In this document: in pieces, positions 24,881-36,250 of the stretch
How the letters are laid out: the number at the start of each line of letters is the position of its first letter
Numbering within the stretch: the first letter of the stretch is position 1
Translations under genes and position numbers: made by a program
From: Rhyacichthys aspro
Lineage: Eukaryota > Chordata > Actinopteri > Gobiiformes > Rhyacichthyidae
DNA: 64,000 bases
Direction: 5' to 3'
NCBI GenBank assembly: GCA_036850595.1
Contig: CM072156.1
Span: forward strand, 16,440,326 to 16,504,325
The notes under the pieces: generated by a model
Databases searched by the model: none
The model's input: only the letters and a program-made list of their open reading frames with translations
Told to the model about the DNA's origin: nothing

Positions 24881-27319
24881 GTTTGATTCTTTGAAAATCC
24901 TGTATGGACAATGCAATTGATGCTGCTTGAATACTTGTATGAAAAATGATTCCTCCAAGCACAAATCTTCATGACCAACTGGCAAAATGTGATGATTTCT
25001 TTTTTTTCAAATACAATTACCTCAAGTGTCTGGAATGGCAGGTCATGGAAGCACGAACTAAAGAGGTATTGTCTTGGGAGGCGGAGTGCAGAGAGGACTT
25101 TATGAGGTGTTTATGAGTTATGTGATTGCTGCTTGTCTTGCTAATCTGGATTTGTAATGGCCCGTTCCTTCCTGTCAGACAGCAACACAGTATCACTCCC
25201 TCTGCTCATTTCAAGAGCAAAGACTCTTGATACTCAAAGGCTTTGCTGCTAAACTGAATGCTTCCGAACATCTCCATAGCAACGTGTTTGCACAGTGGGT
25301 ATGTTTATGTAGTGAAATCAATCATAAAAAGTGTCATTCTTATTTTTACTTAGCAGATGTCCTTCCTGCTTCAATATGAATCATTTAAGTGCTGTGTACA
25401 GCTTCCACACACTGCTTCTGCATGGACTCTGATCATTTTCTTCCAAACTTGCCTTCAGTGCTCTCATCTAGCCACAAACAGACAGTTCTTGGTCCTGCAT
25501 CACAAATATCCAGCGCAATGTATGAGAAAATTTTTTTTTTTCAACTTTCTCTCCCACACAAACTGTTATAACTGAACAACTATATTAAAGTGTGTCTATC
25601 TGTCACTGTAGTCCTCTTGGTGTTTTTTTTCCCAGATTCCTGTCCTGCTTCATTTTCTGCCAAATAAATGCACATACCATTCAGTTAGTCTAAAAAAACC
25701 CCAGCAACATCTCTACAAACGACTGAATATTTTTACCCCTGATGTGCTAAATATTGCCACATGAGCATATACTTTTCCATTACAGTAAGATAGAAAGCAC
25801 ACATTTACACCACACCTAAAGAAAGCACTATAAGCATATTATTTTTGACGCACAAATTGGTCATATCTCTAACTACAGAGTAACCCAAGATACAGAAAAT
25901 GTGGTTTGAGTTTGGGTTTGAGGCTGTGTCCATCATACAAGTAAATTCCACTGCTTCAAAGGATATTATGGCCTTTTTTCACTTTGTCCGTTTGGCAGCT
26001 AGAGGCGACCCTTGCATGTCGTGGGATTAGCTGCACTATTGTGTCTGTGCTTGCTTTGAACCTCACTAGGTGGTGCCAGAGGGTGTGAACTAATGGAGCA
26101 TTTCAAAAAAAAATAATGCATTTTTTAAAGCTCTGCAGCATTTACTATGGATACAGTGGGTTTACTCAGCTTGACCGTGTTATTGAGAAACGCCCAGGTT
26201 TACTCCGGCTAACACCTGGAAGATGCACATCACAGTACATTTGCACACAATTTTTGGGGGAACTTGTTGGTTGTCTGATTTGTAAAGCTAACCTCGGATC
26301 TTCTGTGGATGTGGGCTTAGGTTGCCTTGAATGTTCTTTTGTGTCTTATGCAATAAAATGGAAAAAAAATAATTAAATTAAATTTTGTATTTTTGAACAC
26401 ATTGCAGCATTTTGCCAACTGCGCCTTTTATACAGTAGCCTAAATACAAATTGGACTAAGAGTAGATTTACTTTTTACTTTATTTATTATATTTTTTATT
26501 ATATGTATTTTTTTCCTTATATTTTTTATACTCATATTTTTTTGAAATAGACAAAATGTTACTTTTACTCTACTTTTTTGTACACTTTCACTTTTATTAA
26601 TGATTTTTTATTTTTTTCTTGCATACCAAAAACAACTCTTCTTGTATTTGCTATGGTTTACTGTCCTATCCTATTCTACGCTATACTACACTATACTGTA
26701 CTACTTTTCCTGAGTACAGAGTGCAGACTGCCTCCTCTACCGTCTTGTTCTCTACTGTAAACCAACAAACAGATAAGAGAAGTCTGTCAGCTGGCCAGTG
26801 CAGAAGTTTGTTTTGGCAACCGTCCAGTTTAAGCCTTCTATTGCTGTCCCCACCTTCTGTCTCCACCTGTGCATTGTGTGTGGACTAAGAAACCCCTACT
26901 ACCTCTGTTAAAACAAAAAAAAAAGGAATTCAGGTTGTGTGCACTTTCTTGTTTTATTAATATGCTCTGTACTCTCACCACAGTCACATGTATTTTTCAA
27001 CATTTTTAGATGGGTACCGAGTTACATCATGTCCAAGCAGCTGCGCGTGTGGATGTATTTTACAGTCCAAAGTATTATTTTCTTGGTGAAATATTTATAT
27101 CTGTTGCTATGGTCGGATGGCTTAACTGTTTTAATTCTTGTCTGACCAGTGTGATTTGTGCCATTACTCTTCTTGCCTTCACACTGATCAATTGAATGAA
27201 GAAAGAAGCTGCAGCCACAAAATCATTACTAAGATTGCTAGCACTAGGATGCAAAGTGAAGTCTTTTTTTGTAAGCTTACAATTGTCCAATAGCACAAAC
27301 AAAGCAAAGCATTGACCTT
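24881..27319. other. Intergenic, AT-rich, between dock5 and the taste-receptor-like gene
   Basis: No supported gene. Bases 26463-26632 are strongly T-rich. Bases 26655-26705 hold degenerate CTATACTACA-type repeats. A poly-A run lies near 26915. An AATAAA at 26352 on the plus strand has no gene that clearly needs it. On the minus strand an AATAAA reads at 26953-26958 and could serve the receptor gene. Confidence 0.6.
26953..26958 (-). terminator. Candidate polyadenylation signal of the receptor gene
   Basis: TTTATT on the plus strand, so AATAAA on the minus strand, about 360 bases downstream of the receptor stop. This is an inference from position only. Confidence 0.35.
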
Positions 27320-28306
27320 TCAGTTTTTTAATTTCACAGGAGAGCTTGTTTCGGGCTTTTGTTCAGGAATCTTCAGACAAGTCAAACATGGATATTCATC
27401 AAGGCCAATGTTATATTCATGCACAAGAGCTTTCAAGAAAGATGTTTTCCCATAGATTAGCACCATGGGGGTTACAGTTGTGAATATGGATGTGAATAAC
27501 AATGTGAGCATAACAGCGTTCTCATGGTGCACCGCTATCTGGTAGTTTACATAAAGGTCGACCACAAGGAAGACTAGAAAAATGGCCACAAGAGACAGAG
27601 CCATTTGGATGACCCTAATCTGTGATCCCAGCTTTGGGCGGTGGGCTCCGTTAGTGCTGGCCTTCATGTGACGCAGGTGGACGGCCAGGTGGACAGAGAT
27701 GGAGATGCAGCATTTGACCATGAGCAGCCCTGGTAGCACATCAGCCAAGAGCAGACCAATGACTTCATAAACCTGGGCAGAATAGGTCTCAGGGACTTTG
27801 ATGCCACAGTCTTGGTTTTCTCTTGTTTTGTTGTGCATGGTGTCAGATTGAAATAGCACCAGCACTGGCATAGACACACCCAAGCCGCACAGAGGAATGA
27901 GACACACTGCCGGGGCCACATGCTTGACGATGGCCGCCTGAATCTGGGTGTAGCAGTGGTTGGGTGTGTGCACTAACTTGGTGCTGTAGTAAAAGGTGAG
28001 AAAGCTGACGTACCACACGATGGTAAACTTAAGGCTGACCATCAACAACAGCATGATAGTATATGGCAGAGATGTGATGCGGCATTCACTGTCAAACTCG
28101 TCCATAGTCATCCAGAGGTAGCAGATGAGCTGGTACACCACGTTGGCCCCAGACAGAGCAACCACAATGGTTTCACTGGGACACCACTGCTTTGTATGCT
28201 GGTAGTGAAAATGACTCTTCAACACGATGAAGAGGTTAAAGAACACCGTCGTGACTGCAAACAAGCCGTTTATTATCCAGATGGCCAACTTACTTTCCCC
28301 CAACAT
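27320..28306 (-). CDS. Single-exon seven-transmembrane receptor, taste receptor type 2 (TAS2R)-like
   Basis: This is an intact 328-aa intronless frame with seven hydrophobic segments at roughly residues 8-30, 44-66, 80-105, 125-152, 180-205, 230-255 and 262-285. TAS2R-like traits: one coding exon; NLFIVLKS in helix 1; a SETIVVALSGANVV block before helix 2; the VSFLTFYYSTKLV end of helix 3; an N-glycosylation site (NKT) in the middle of the second outer loop; and the HMKAST...GSQIRVIQ loop before helix 6. TAS2Rs are bitter-taste receptors of taste cells coupled to gustducin-type G proteins. It is divergent. Cysteines before helix 3 and in loop 2 leave the related V1R/ORA olfactory family as an alternative. 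It is a lone gene and no tandem copy is visible. The start was chosen as the first ATG ahead of helix 1. Confidence 0.65.
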   Translation of the reverse strand: MLGESKLAIWIINGLFAVTTVFFNLFIVLKSHFHYQHTKQWCPSETIVVALSGANVVYQLICYLWMTMDEFDSECRITSLPYTIMLLLMVSLKFTIVWYVSFLTFYYSTKLVHTPNHCYTQIQAAIVKHVAPAVCLIPLCGLGVSMPVLVLFQSDTMHNKTRENQDCGIKVPETYSAQVYEVIGLLLADVLPGLLMVKCCISISVHLAVHLRHMKASTNGAHRPKLGSQIRVIQMALSLVAIFLVFLVVDLYVNYQIAVHHENAVMLTLLFTSIFTTVTPMVLIYGKTSFLKALVHEYNIGLDEYPCLTCLKIPEQKPETSSPVKLKN

Positions 28307-30092
28307 GTTGATAGTCTTTAGCCTAACACGTCTGTAGTTAAAGCTTCAGGAGAAAAACTTACACTGCATGCAGTACTCAGCAGTCTGTGCTTTTTGAAGT
28401 GTTCTGTTTTGCTGTTTTCAAAGAGACAACAAGACAGCAAGAATTATGCACACTCTCTGTAAACAAGACAGGACTTCATTCCCTGCAAAAAAAATGTAAC
28501 AGCAGACTTAAAAGTAAATCAAATCAGTAAAAGTCTAGGTAATTATTACATGCTCAAAATGCAGTCACGGTTATTTCCATAAGATTTTTCTATTTTTACC
28601 TCCAGTAGAGTTCACAGATTTCTGGTGTAAATCTGCCTGAGTCCATCTCTAAACACATTCTCTTTGTTTGTGGATCTCACAATGTGTTGTATGACTCAGT
28701 ACCATTGGCTGTGGTTGAAGAATCCTTTGTTTTGATTATCCCAGCATTAATCCTCGCCTGAAGATGTCTGAAAGATGCACACAGCAAGGTGAACTCCCTG
28801 GATTTGAACGCCACTTGGGAGGGATTTATACAGAGGCTTTAGCCCTGGTTTGCATCAGTTACAACCACAGGTAGTTGTGGTGGGGGCCCATTTGCATTGA
28901 CACTGACTGGGCGGCATCTGCTCGTTATGAATATCCGGTGGGTCTGACTGTATGTTGAGCAGAGCCGTGACCGACCAGCCAAAACACAGACCGCATTGGA
29001 CTCAGCAGGCAAATGATTAGTCCAGAGGCTTGCCACACATTTACAAACACCAAGCCACCAACACACCTCTTACCTGATAAGAAAAGCTAATCACCTAGGA
29101 CTGACCTTCAGGAGCATGGCAAATCTAATGCTTTTTCACTGTAGGCTCAGTGTGGAGGATGCTGCACAACTTCAGTAGCACTTCGTTTCTAAGTAATCTC
29201 TTTTTGCTTAGAGTTCTTGGTTTGTTTGGGGGGGGGGTTTGTTGTTTTTTTTGTTTGTCTGTTTTATAATTCCTTCAGTGAGTAGACATTTTTCTTTGCT
29301 TTTCTGTGCACATTTAAATTATTTCTGTGTTGAGTAAATTAAGATTTCAGTTTGAATTGTGATTGAACTGTGTTTATATGGAACTCCTTTGCTTTGTGAG
29401 TTGCTGTGTGTTACCTGTAAAATTATGCACAAAAAATGCAAAGTGTTACCTTTTACTTTTGGAATGTGGAAAAACCTTTTTCTGAGCTAATGTAGACTTT
29501 GAATCTAAGCAAATGCTTTAAATACACTCAGCAATGACAGAAACAGAGACTAATAGAGGTAAATAGTGTTTCTGTAATTACAGTACAGTCCTTAAAATAA
29601 AAAGATTAAGACCGTTGAGACCTCTGTTCATTGTATAATGACCTGGATTAAGGATCTCCGCAGACAAACAAACCTAAGACATATTTTAAAATCTTTACAG
29701 TTGAATGTTATAGCTCTGGGTGGGAAATCACTCTGCTTCTTTAGTGTTATGGCAACCCTGTTTAGAGTTGTGCCCTCTAGGACAAGTAATAAAAGTAAAT
29801 CTGTGTGTGCTGTTAGACACTTGTTTTAAGGTGTGCACCTGTTTTCTCCATGTTTTCTGTTCATATAAATCCTACTGTAACAGTGTGTCCCATAGCACAG
29901 TAACTCCACCATAAGCCATTGTGGCTACACATGTAGCAGATCTACATACTATCGTTATGTTTTGTTTATGAACTGCAGGAGGCAAACAGTGAAGCAGATT
30001 GTTTGTTCTTTAAGTGAAAAAAATACAAATAAATAAAATACAGAAAGTAGAACATTTGTTATTTCTGATATTTAAGGTTACATGTTAGGTCA
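28307..30092. other. Upstream region of the receptor gene and intergenic sequence
   Basis: No gene recognised. Bases 28307-29100 would hold the receptor promoter and any 5' UTR exon, but I could not place a start site. A G10 run at 29228-29237 is followed by GTTTG/T-rich low-complexity sequence. The rest is AT-rich unique sequence. Confidence 0.5.
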
Positions 30093-30413
30093 GGGGTGCA
30101 CAGTAGCAGAAGGTCGTGAGTTCGAATCCAAGCCGACCCAAAACATCGTTGGCCGATTGTAGCCAACTCAAACATCATTGGCTAACTCTGGTCTTTCTGT
30201 CTGCATGTCCTCCCGCCGTGGGTTCTCTCCGGGCACTCCGGCTTCCTCCCACCACCCAAAGACATGCATGTATAGGTGAATTGGTGACTCTAAAGTGCCC
30301 CTGTGACAAACTGGCCACTGTCCAGGGTGTACCCCGCCTAAGGCCCAAAGCAGCTGGGATAGGCTCCAGCCACCCGCGACCCCATGAGAAGATGGTAGAA
30401 GATGAATGAATGA
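30093..30413 (+). mobile_element. tRNA-headed SINE with 11-bp target duplication
   Basis: The left part contains GTTCGAATCC (30119-30128), a good RNA polymerase III B box of tRNA type. The body carries blocks common in fish repeats (CTCTCCGGGCACTCCGGCTT, AGCTGGGATAGGCTCCAGCC, CCCGCGACC). The end is a GATGAATGAATGAA tail. The direct repeat ATGTTAGGTCA flanks it at 30082-30092 and 30414-30424, which fixes both borders and shows a recognisable target-primed insertion. The A-box side appears 5' truncated. A shorter relative lies at 61743-61915. Confidence 0.8.
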
Positions 30414-30423
30414 ATGTTAGGTC

Positions 30424-30572
30424 AACCCAGTCTCAGCACAAAATGTAAAATAGTCACGTTGGTCCACATGGTAAAACGTATACATTTCACAAAACGGGCC
30501 CGAAATTTGTGACACTGTCACGTTTTTTTTTGTTCCATTCTTTTCTATTGATGTCTGTGCTGAGACTGGGTT
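30424..30572. mobile_element. 149-bp palindromic MITE-like element
   Basis: A perfect 17-bp inverted repeat, AACCCAGTCTCAGCACA at 30424-30440 and its reverse complement at 30556-30572, encloses a short body without an ORF. Size and structure fit a miniature inverted-repeat element. No target duplication is obvious, and the superfamily is unassigned. The SINE at 30093 inserted precisely at its left edge. Confidence 0.65.
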
Positions 30573-31474
30573 GGTTAGGTTGCTTGTAAACACATGTTAA
30601 GCCTTTGCAGATTAATGCAGGGAGGTGTGTACTCTTGGTGGAGGTGTTAAACTGAATGTGGTCCATCAGTCGTCAGCACCTGCGGCAGCCCTTATTAATG
30701 CAACACACCTTTGAAGCTGGGATGTACCCAGTGCAAAAGAGAGGTGGGCCATAGGCACAAGTGCATATACCATATACATTGACTGTATACATACTGTAGG
30801 CCTATTGCTGACACAGCTCAGTGCCTTTGAGAGTGGCAGCTACAGGTTACAACCCCCCGTACGTATCCACCATTATGCATACATAGCTATACTATCTTGC
30901 TGAAAGCTTTGCAAATAGAGGACAGACAACAGACAGGCAATTTTGCAACATTTTGTTCAACAATTATTTTTACCATGAGGTAAAAAACATCTGAAGAATC
31001 TGTCAAATAAGAGGCAAAATTTGAAATTATGGATTGAGCAATGTGCCTGAAATTAGCTAGTCTCTCATCTAAAAACAAATATTGTCTGCACATGGTGTCT
31101 CATTGCTCATGCATCAAACAGCCTAAAAATAAAAAATACAGACACCACCTTGTAACTGGTTTAATACTTACATGCTGTATATATTAAAAAATAATCCATT
31201 TAAGACACAAATACAGAAAACAAGGGAGCACTATTTACAAATTTGTCACATTTTGTAGCTAGAATTCTTGTAATAACATTATGAAAACTGTGTGACAGAC
31301 ATAGACAGTAAAAGTTCTTACTCTCTGAGACTTCAAACCATTTTGTTCTTTGTTATGTGCTCTTACATGTTGTGTTACCCCAATACAGTTATATACAGAT
31401 TGCACTCAAAAAGTTATACACATCTCTTCTTTTTAGTCTGACAGTGGAAAGTCCATTGGGCAGCTAAAGTGTTA
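30573..31474 (-). other. Downstream region and probable 3' UTR of the CAR-like gene
   Basis: No other gene recognised. The part nearest the stop codon (about 31100-31474) is AT-rich and could be 3' UTR of the minus-strand CAR-like gene. I saw no canonical AATAAA in good context; ATTAAA on the minus strand near 31160 is a weak option. Confidence 0.4.
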
Positions 31475-34400
31475 TTACACAGGGTATCCATATTGAGGGT
31501 CGTACTTCAGATTGCCTGGTTTCCGGTTTCCATTAGATCGCTGTGAGTTTCTTATACTCCCCTCGGCGTGGATGACATTGTGTCCAGTTTCACTAACACT
31601 AGGCAGGGGGCTCATAACATTGGTGTATTGTACCCCATGGTGGGTGTGGTAGCTCAACACTGAGCGCACACTGGTGGCTCTGCTGGCGGGTCGGCTCTCT
31701 GGAGCATGGGCATCCTCCCTGAGAAGCACAAGGATTTATGGGTTATAAATATTGTCTCTGTTATGATGCATGTAGGCTTATTCAGTATGTTCTATTGTGA
31801 TTTAGACTAATTGGGGCAGTTGTTGCAAGTCTATATAATAAGTGCAACCTGGTAAATGTTATGCGATGTATTAAATCTCCTGTATTTATCTGCCAATGCT
31901 TTCCTTTCTGTCCTTCTCTGTGAAGAGCCACACAACAATAATAACCTTTGTTCAGTGGTTGTGATACACCTCTAGGTCAAGGAGGATACTGATGCAACAC
32001 ATCTCACTGTAAGTTGTAAGTCATTCAAAGTCTCCATTACAATTATCAGTCAACTGATGAAAAATACTGAACTGAAAAGAGGTAGATCTTTAACAAACCT
32101 GATTTCATTTGCACGCTCCTTTTCATATCGCTTCTTGTTACAGCAGCAGCAGATGAGCCAGATGAGAAACAGAAGCAGCAGCAGAAGCAAAAGGGCACCG
32201 ATTACTGCCCCCACAATGACACCCACTTTATTGGTAGCTGGAAGAGGGCACAGTGGGTTTAGTGATCACATAAGAGCAGCAATTAACACTTGCATTAACA
32301 AGCATCCTCCTTTTTATTTGCTGTTATTACAGAATGCAACAGATGAACTAAAGAGTCAGAGGGTTAAAAAAAACCTTTGCCTCAGGATATGAGCATATTT
32401 AAAGTAAAATTAGATGTGACTTACGGTTGTACGCATTGAGTACATATTTACACTGTCCTTTGCCGACAGCATTTTTCACCTCACACATATAAGTCCCAGT
32501 ATAGCTGTCTGTGTGGTTCTTTATCAAAAGGACTCCAGTTGAAGGGTCTTAATGAAAGAACAGAACTCATTATAGAGACGATGCATAATACAGCTTCACT
32601 GATGTGTACATCAAATATATCCCATTTACATTTATATACTGTACCTTGGGTTGCGGCGGGTGGCATTGCCCCCCCTGTCTCCCTTATCCATGAATAAGTC
32701 AAAGGAATGGATCCCTCAGACTTGCAGCGGAGGGAAACTGTGCTTCCTTTTTCCTCCCCTCCTTCAACCCAACACTTTGGTCTCGATGGGGGGACTGGAG
32801 AGAGAGAGAGTAAACAAATAGGAATTCAGTCATGTATTTACAGCATTACAGTAAGTAGGGCTGCAAAGTAATAGGAAAGGTGGGAAGGCTAAGCATAGCC
32901 CACTCTTCAAATTAAAATACAAGTAAAATCTTCTGTGTGGAGTCTGCATGACCACTTATATAGGTCTTTGTACACATTGAGTGTTACATAATGACAATCA
33001 AATCATAATTTCCAGGCAACCAGGCCTGTCTTGTAATATTGCGCATGTTCCTGTGTAGATCATAATAAATCTGTGTTTATGCTTAAATTTCCAAGAACAT
33101 AGAAAACAACTCCTGTTTGGTGTAATCATGGGAAGAAAACATTCCATGTGAGTGAATCATGACAAGAAGAAAAGCACAGCAAAGAGTATGAACAGGTCCA
33201 ACCGGTAAAAAGGAATTCTTCCTCACCCATCACCACCAAGGTGACTTTTCTCGTGTCTACGCCTGGTGCTTTCTTGACTTTGCACTGGTATGTGGCTGTG
33301 TCTGAGAGCCTCATATCAGAGAGAGTCACAGAGGCATCTCCCAGCTTAGGGTCTGATGTGAACTTGAGTCTGTCTGAGAGGTCCCAGGTACCATAGTAAT
33401 GGGTCTTGCCTCCTGTATATGATAAGATCTGAAATAGACACATCACATTAGGTGACATCACTCATTTAAATGCAGGTTTCCCCTGACTCTTAAAGAGCTC
33501 ACAGCATGTGCAAACTTACCAGAGAATCTTTCTGTGTCATGTCTGGGCTCACATTGGACCACTCAATGTCCAGTTCTCCTGTGTCCTGTGGGCCTGGCGT
33601 ATAGGTGCATCCCATAGTGACCGTCTCCCCTTTTGCTTTTTGGATGGTTTGTGGTCCAGTGGACGTGATCTGCATCGCATCTGTCACATGTGGTCAGTAG
33701 GAGTTAGTCTAGTCAGATTTCTGTCTAAGTATACACATTAGCCAAATGAAAAAATAAAAGATGAATTTATATCTCTTCCAGATGCTTTTTCTCAACTTAG
33801 TGTCATTAAAGCTCCGGGTCTGTGCACATAAACAGTCTCCAAGTGGAGAAGGGGTGCTGATCTGAGACTAATTAGCCTCTTAACTCTGAGGATTTAAGGG
33901 TTTGGAGTTGAAATGAAAGTAAAAGTGGTGATTTAGGCAAAAAATGAGATACATATTAATTTAAAACCCCATAAGGCTCATTAATTGTTTGAAATATATT
34001 GGTAAATGATCAAAGCTGGGGATGTGAGCTGCCACCAAAAAAGTGCTTTTGACAAGTGGCAGTTAACTATATATTGTGACACACCCCAACAATGAGGTGC
34101 AGTTTAATTGCTCCTGATGTTTGATGTCTTAAGTAACTCTCTATTTTTAATAAACACATTTTAGTTGCTCAATGACATCATGACAAGAACGTGAGAGGAT
34201 ACATAAATCAGCAGACTTTAGTTTGAATCATATTTGATTTGAGAACCATATCTGAGAAATTCAGGAAATGTGAAGCATAAATGACAGTAAAAGAACCCAG
34301 TTGGCTAGCTCCTAGTCCTCTGCAGAAGTCTGCTTTGGCGTCATAAAATCTGCCTTCTAATGACTCCAATCCAAAGGGTTAGGGTTTCCAGGTTTCACTC

Positions 34401-35817
34401 TTTGTTTGTTTACACTTTCGGTAGGTGCAGCTATAAATGAATGCACCATATTTCATAATGAATAACCAGGCCAATTAGACTATGTTTAGTTTGTTTTGTT
34501 CTGCTTAGGCTTTAAGGTAGTTTTACCAGCAACAGACAATTTTGGAACTTTTTTTAATGATATCACCTTTCTACCACATTATAGCTGTTTTATAAAAAAA
34601 AAAATACATAAAAATACCCATACCTGCAAAACAAATTTCCAATGAACAAAACACATTCACAACATATGAAACATTCTTACATTTACAAAAAAACTTTTTA
34701 CATTTTACTGAACAAATTTACATGCAGCAGAACATTTTAACAAGCATTGTTTTGGGGCATGTTAAAATGTACTTTGTCAATTTGTTTTGCACTTCCAGGC
34801 CACCGTAAAATGATGTAGTAGTATTTACGACCAAATTCTTTTCACTAATTCCTTTTGCTTCAGCATTAGTGCTCACCTGCATTTTTCAAGAGGTATGTAC
34901 AGTATAAGGTACACAAATATTTATTCTACCCATGGGGCAAAAAAGCTAATCAAGACATGTTTTGCCTAGGGGCTAAGTGTCCAGTTGGGGCAGTTGGAGC
35001 TGTATTTAAATGCTGAGCTCCAGGGCGCCTTGGTGGTTCACCTGGTAGAGCGTATCCCACATACTTGACTGACCCCAGTTTTATTCCAGATTAGAAAAAT
35101 ATCTATATTAATGCTATGCTCCTTCCTTTTAGCCACAGAAGAGTCTCCCTTTGAGCCTCTTAATGTAGAACTATATAATACTGTTTTAATGATGTGCTGT
35201 GACAACAACTTGACTTCTTTGGGGTTTTGCTTCAACATGATAAGCATCTACAAGGCACAGCTCCCATAGCACCTAATCTGTCTTTAAAGCTTTAATGTTA
35301 TGTCTTTCCCCACTGTGACAATTTTATTCAATTTTCAACTATAGTTTTATGTTGTTGTTGTTTTTTTTTTAATATAAACTCAAGCAGCTTGGCAGGAAGC
35401 CTGAGACTAATTTCTCTGCTGGGTATAATAAAATCTCTCAAGGCCTTGTTTTTGAAACGCTCACAGCAGTTTGACCCTCAGCAGCAGTGGGAGATACAAT
35501 AGTAAGGATGGATGTTATGCAGGGAACTTCAGCTCCGTACATTAAGTAAACGGTTCAGTGACCCTGCGCAATGTAATTCAGCCTGATATGGTCAGGTCGT
35601 CAGCGAGGAGCGTGTCGAACTGGCTCCTTTTGAATGAAGCAGACAAGCCACGGATTGCAATCTTTTAAAAAGAGGGAATATTTTTTGTTTGGACTTTTTT
35701 ATGGTCTTATTTTAATGGAGAAAGATAAAAAAAAAAAAACTCACCTGTGCCCAGCCAAAACGAAACCACAAACAGCAAAGCCACTTTTAAAAGCACATTT
35801 GAGAATACCAACTCCAT
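31475..35817 (-). CDS. CTX/CAR-family immunoglobulin adhesion receptor (CXADR-like), 7 coding exons
   Basis: Exons in transcript order: 35745-35817, 33520-33680, 33227-33428, 32645-32794, 32425-32547, 32099-32237 and 31475-31718. The total is 1092 nt, 363 aa plus stop, close to the length of CAR. Exon 1 gives a signal peptide (MELVFSNVLLKVALLFVVSF). Exons 2-3 give a V-set domain (KAKGETVTMGC ... SDTATYQCKVKKAPGV). Exons 4-5 give a C2-set domain (SLRCKSE ... YMCEVKNAVG) with the extra KCW/GQC cysteine pair of the CTX family. Exon 6 gives the membrane helix (VGVIVGAVIGALLLL) and a CCCCNKK juxtamembrane palmitoylation-type cluster. Exon 7 gives the tail (REDAHAPESRPASRATSVRS) ending YGYPV, a possible PDZ ligand. 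The family forms homophilic contacts at epithelial tight junctions. It may be cxadr itself or a paralogue; the C-terminus differs from the usual CAR ending, so I give no symbol. Confidence 0.88.
34625..34791. repeat. Inverted-repeat element in CAR-like intron 1
   Basis: A 13-bp perfect inverted repeat, TGCAAAACAAATT at 34625-34637 and its complement at 34779-34791, encloses a second inverted repeat (ACATTTTAACA at 34732-34742, complement at 34760-34770). There is no ORF and no evident target duplication. It could be a snap-back MITE or chance in AT-rich DNA. Confidence 0.45.
35024..35100 (+). mobile_element. tRNA-derived SINE head fragment in CAR-like intron 1
   Basis: GCGCCTTGGTGGTTCACCTG followed by GTAGAGCGTATCCCACATAC resembles the 5' A-box half of a tRNA-headed fish SINE. 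The following CCCCAGTTTTATTCCAG looks like a decayed B-box region. The rest of the element is not recognisable. Confidence 0.5.
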
Positions 35818-36250
35818 TAAAATTCCTGAAAGCAAATACAAGTGAAGATAAATAGAAAAATCCCAGTCATTTAAAACAACATTACAGAAATATGTTTACT
35901 GAAATAAATATCTTCAAACTATGAATTTTTTGTCTCAGTGTGTGTCCTTCAAAGTATTCTATCTTTATGGCCATGGCATATACATTTATCTTAAGAAAGC
36001 CACAGAGAGTAGGAAGAAACATACCTTAAAGTTGAGATATAATCCAAAAGTTGAGAAATAATCCACAGTAACAGTGTTTTGAGAGGTCTGTTTGTGTTTT
36101 CAGCTCTGGTGAGACTTGAATATTTTGCTCAGGTGAAACTCTTGTGAGGTAACTTGGGCCCCACCCTCTCTGTCCATAGTTCAACTTTTGGCCACTCCCA
36201 GGTTTCTTGAAGTCAGATGAAACTTGTGTAATCCAGACGATCAATGAGCG
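35818..36250 (-). other. Candidate 5' UTR exon and promoter side of the CAR-like gene
   Basis: On the minus strand the signal-peptide exon is preceded by TTTGCTTTCAG, an acceptor ending at 35826, so that exon begins at 35825. A donor reading AAG|GTATGT ends an upstream segment at 36025. This implies a short intron (35826-36024) and a non-coding first exon from about 36200 to 36025. The transcription start is not determined. Confidence 0.5.
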
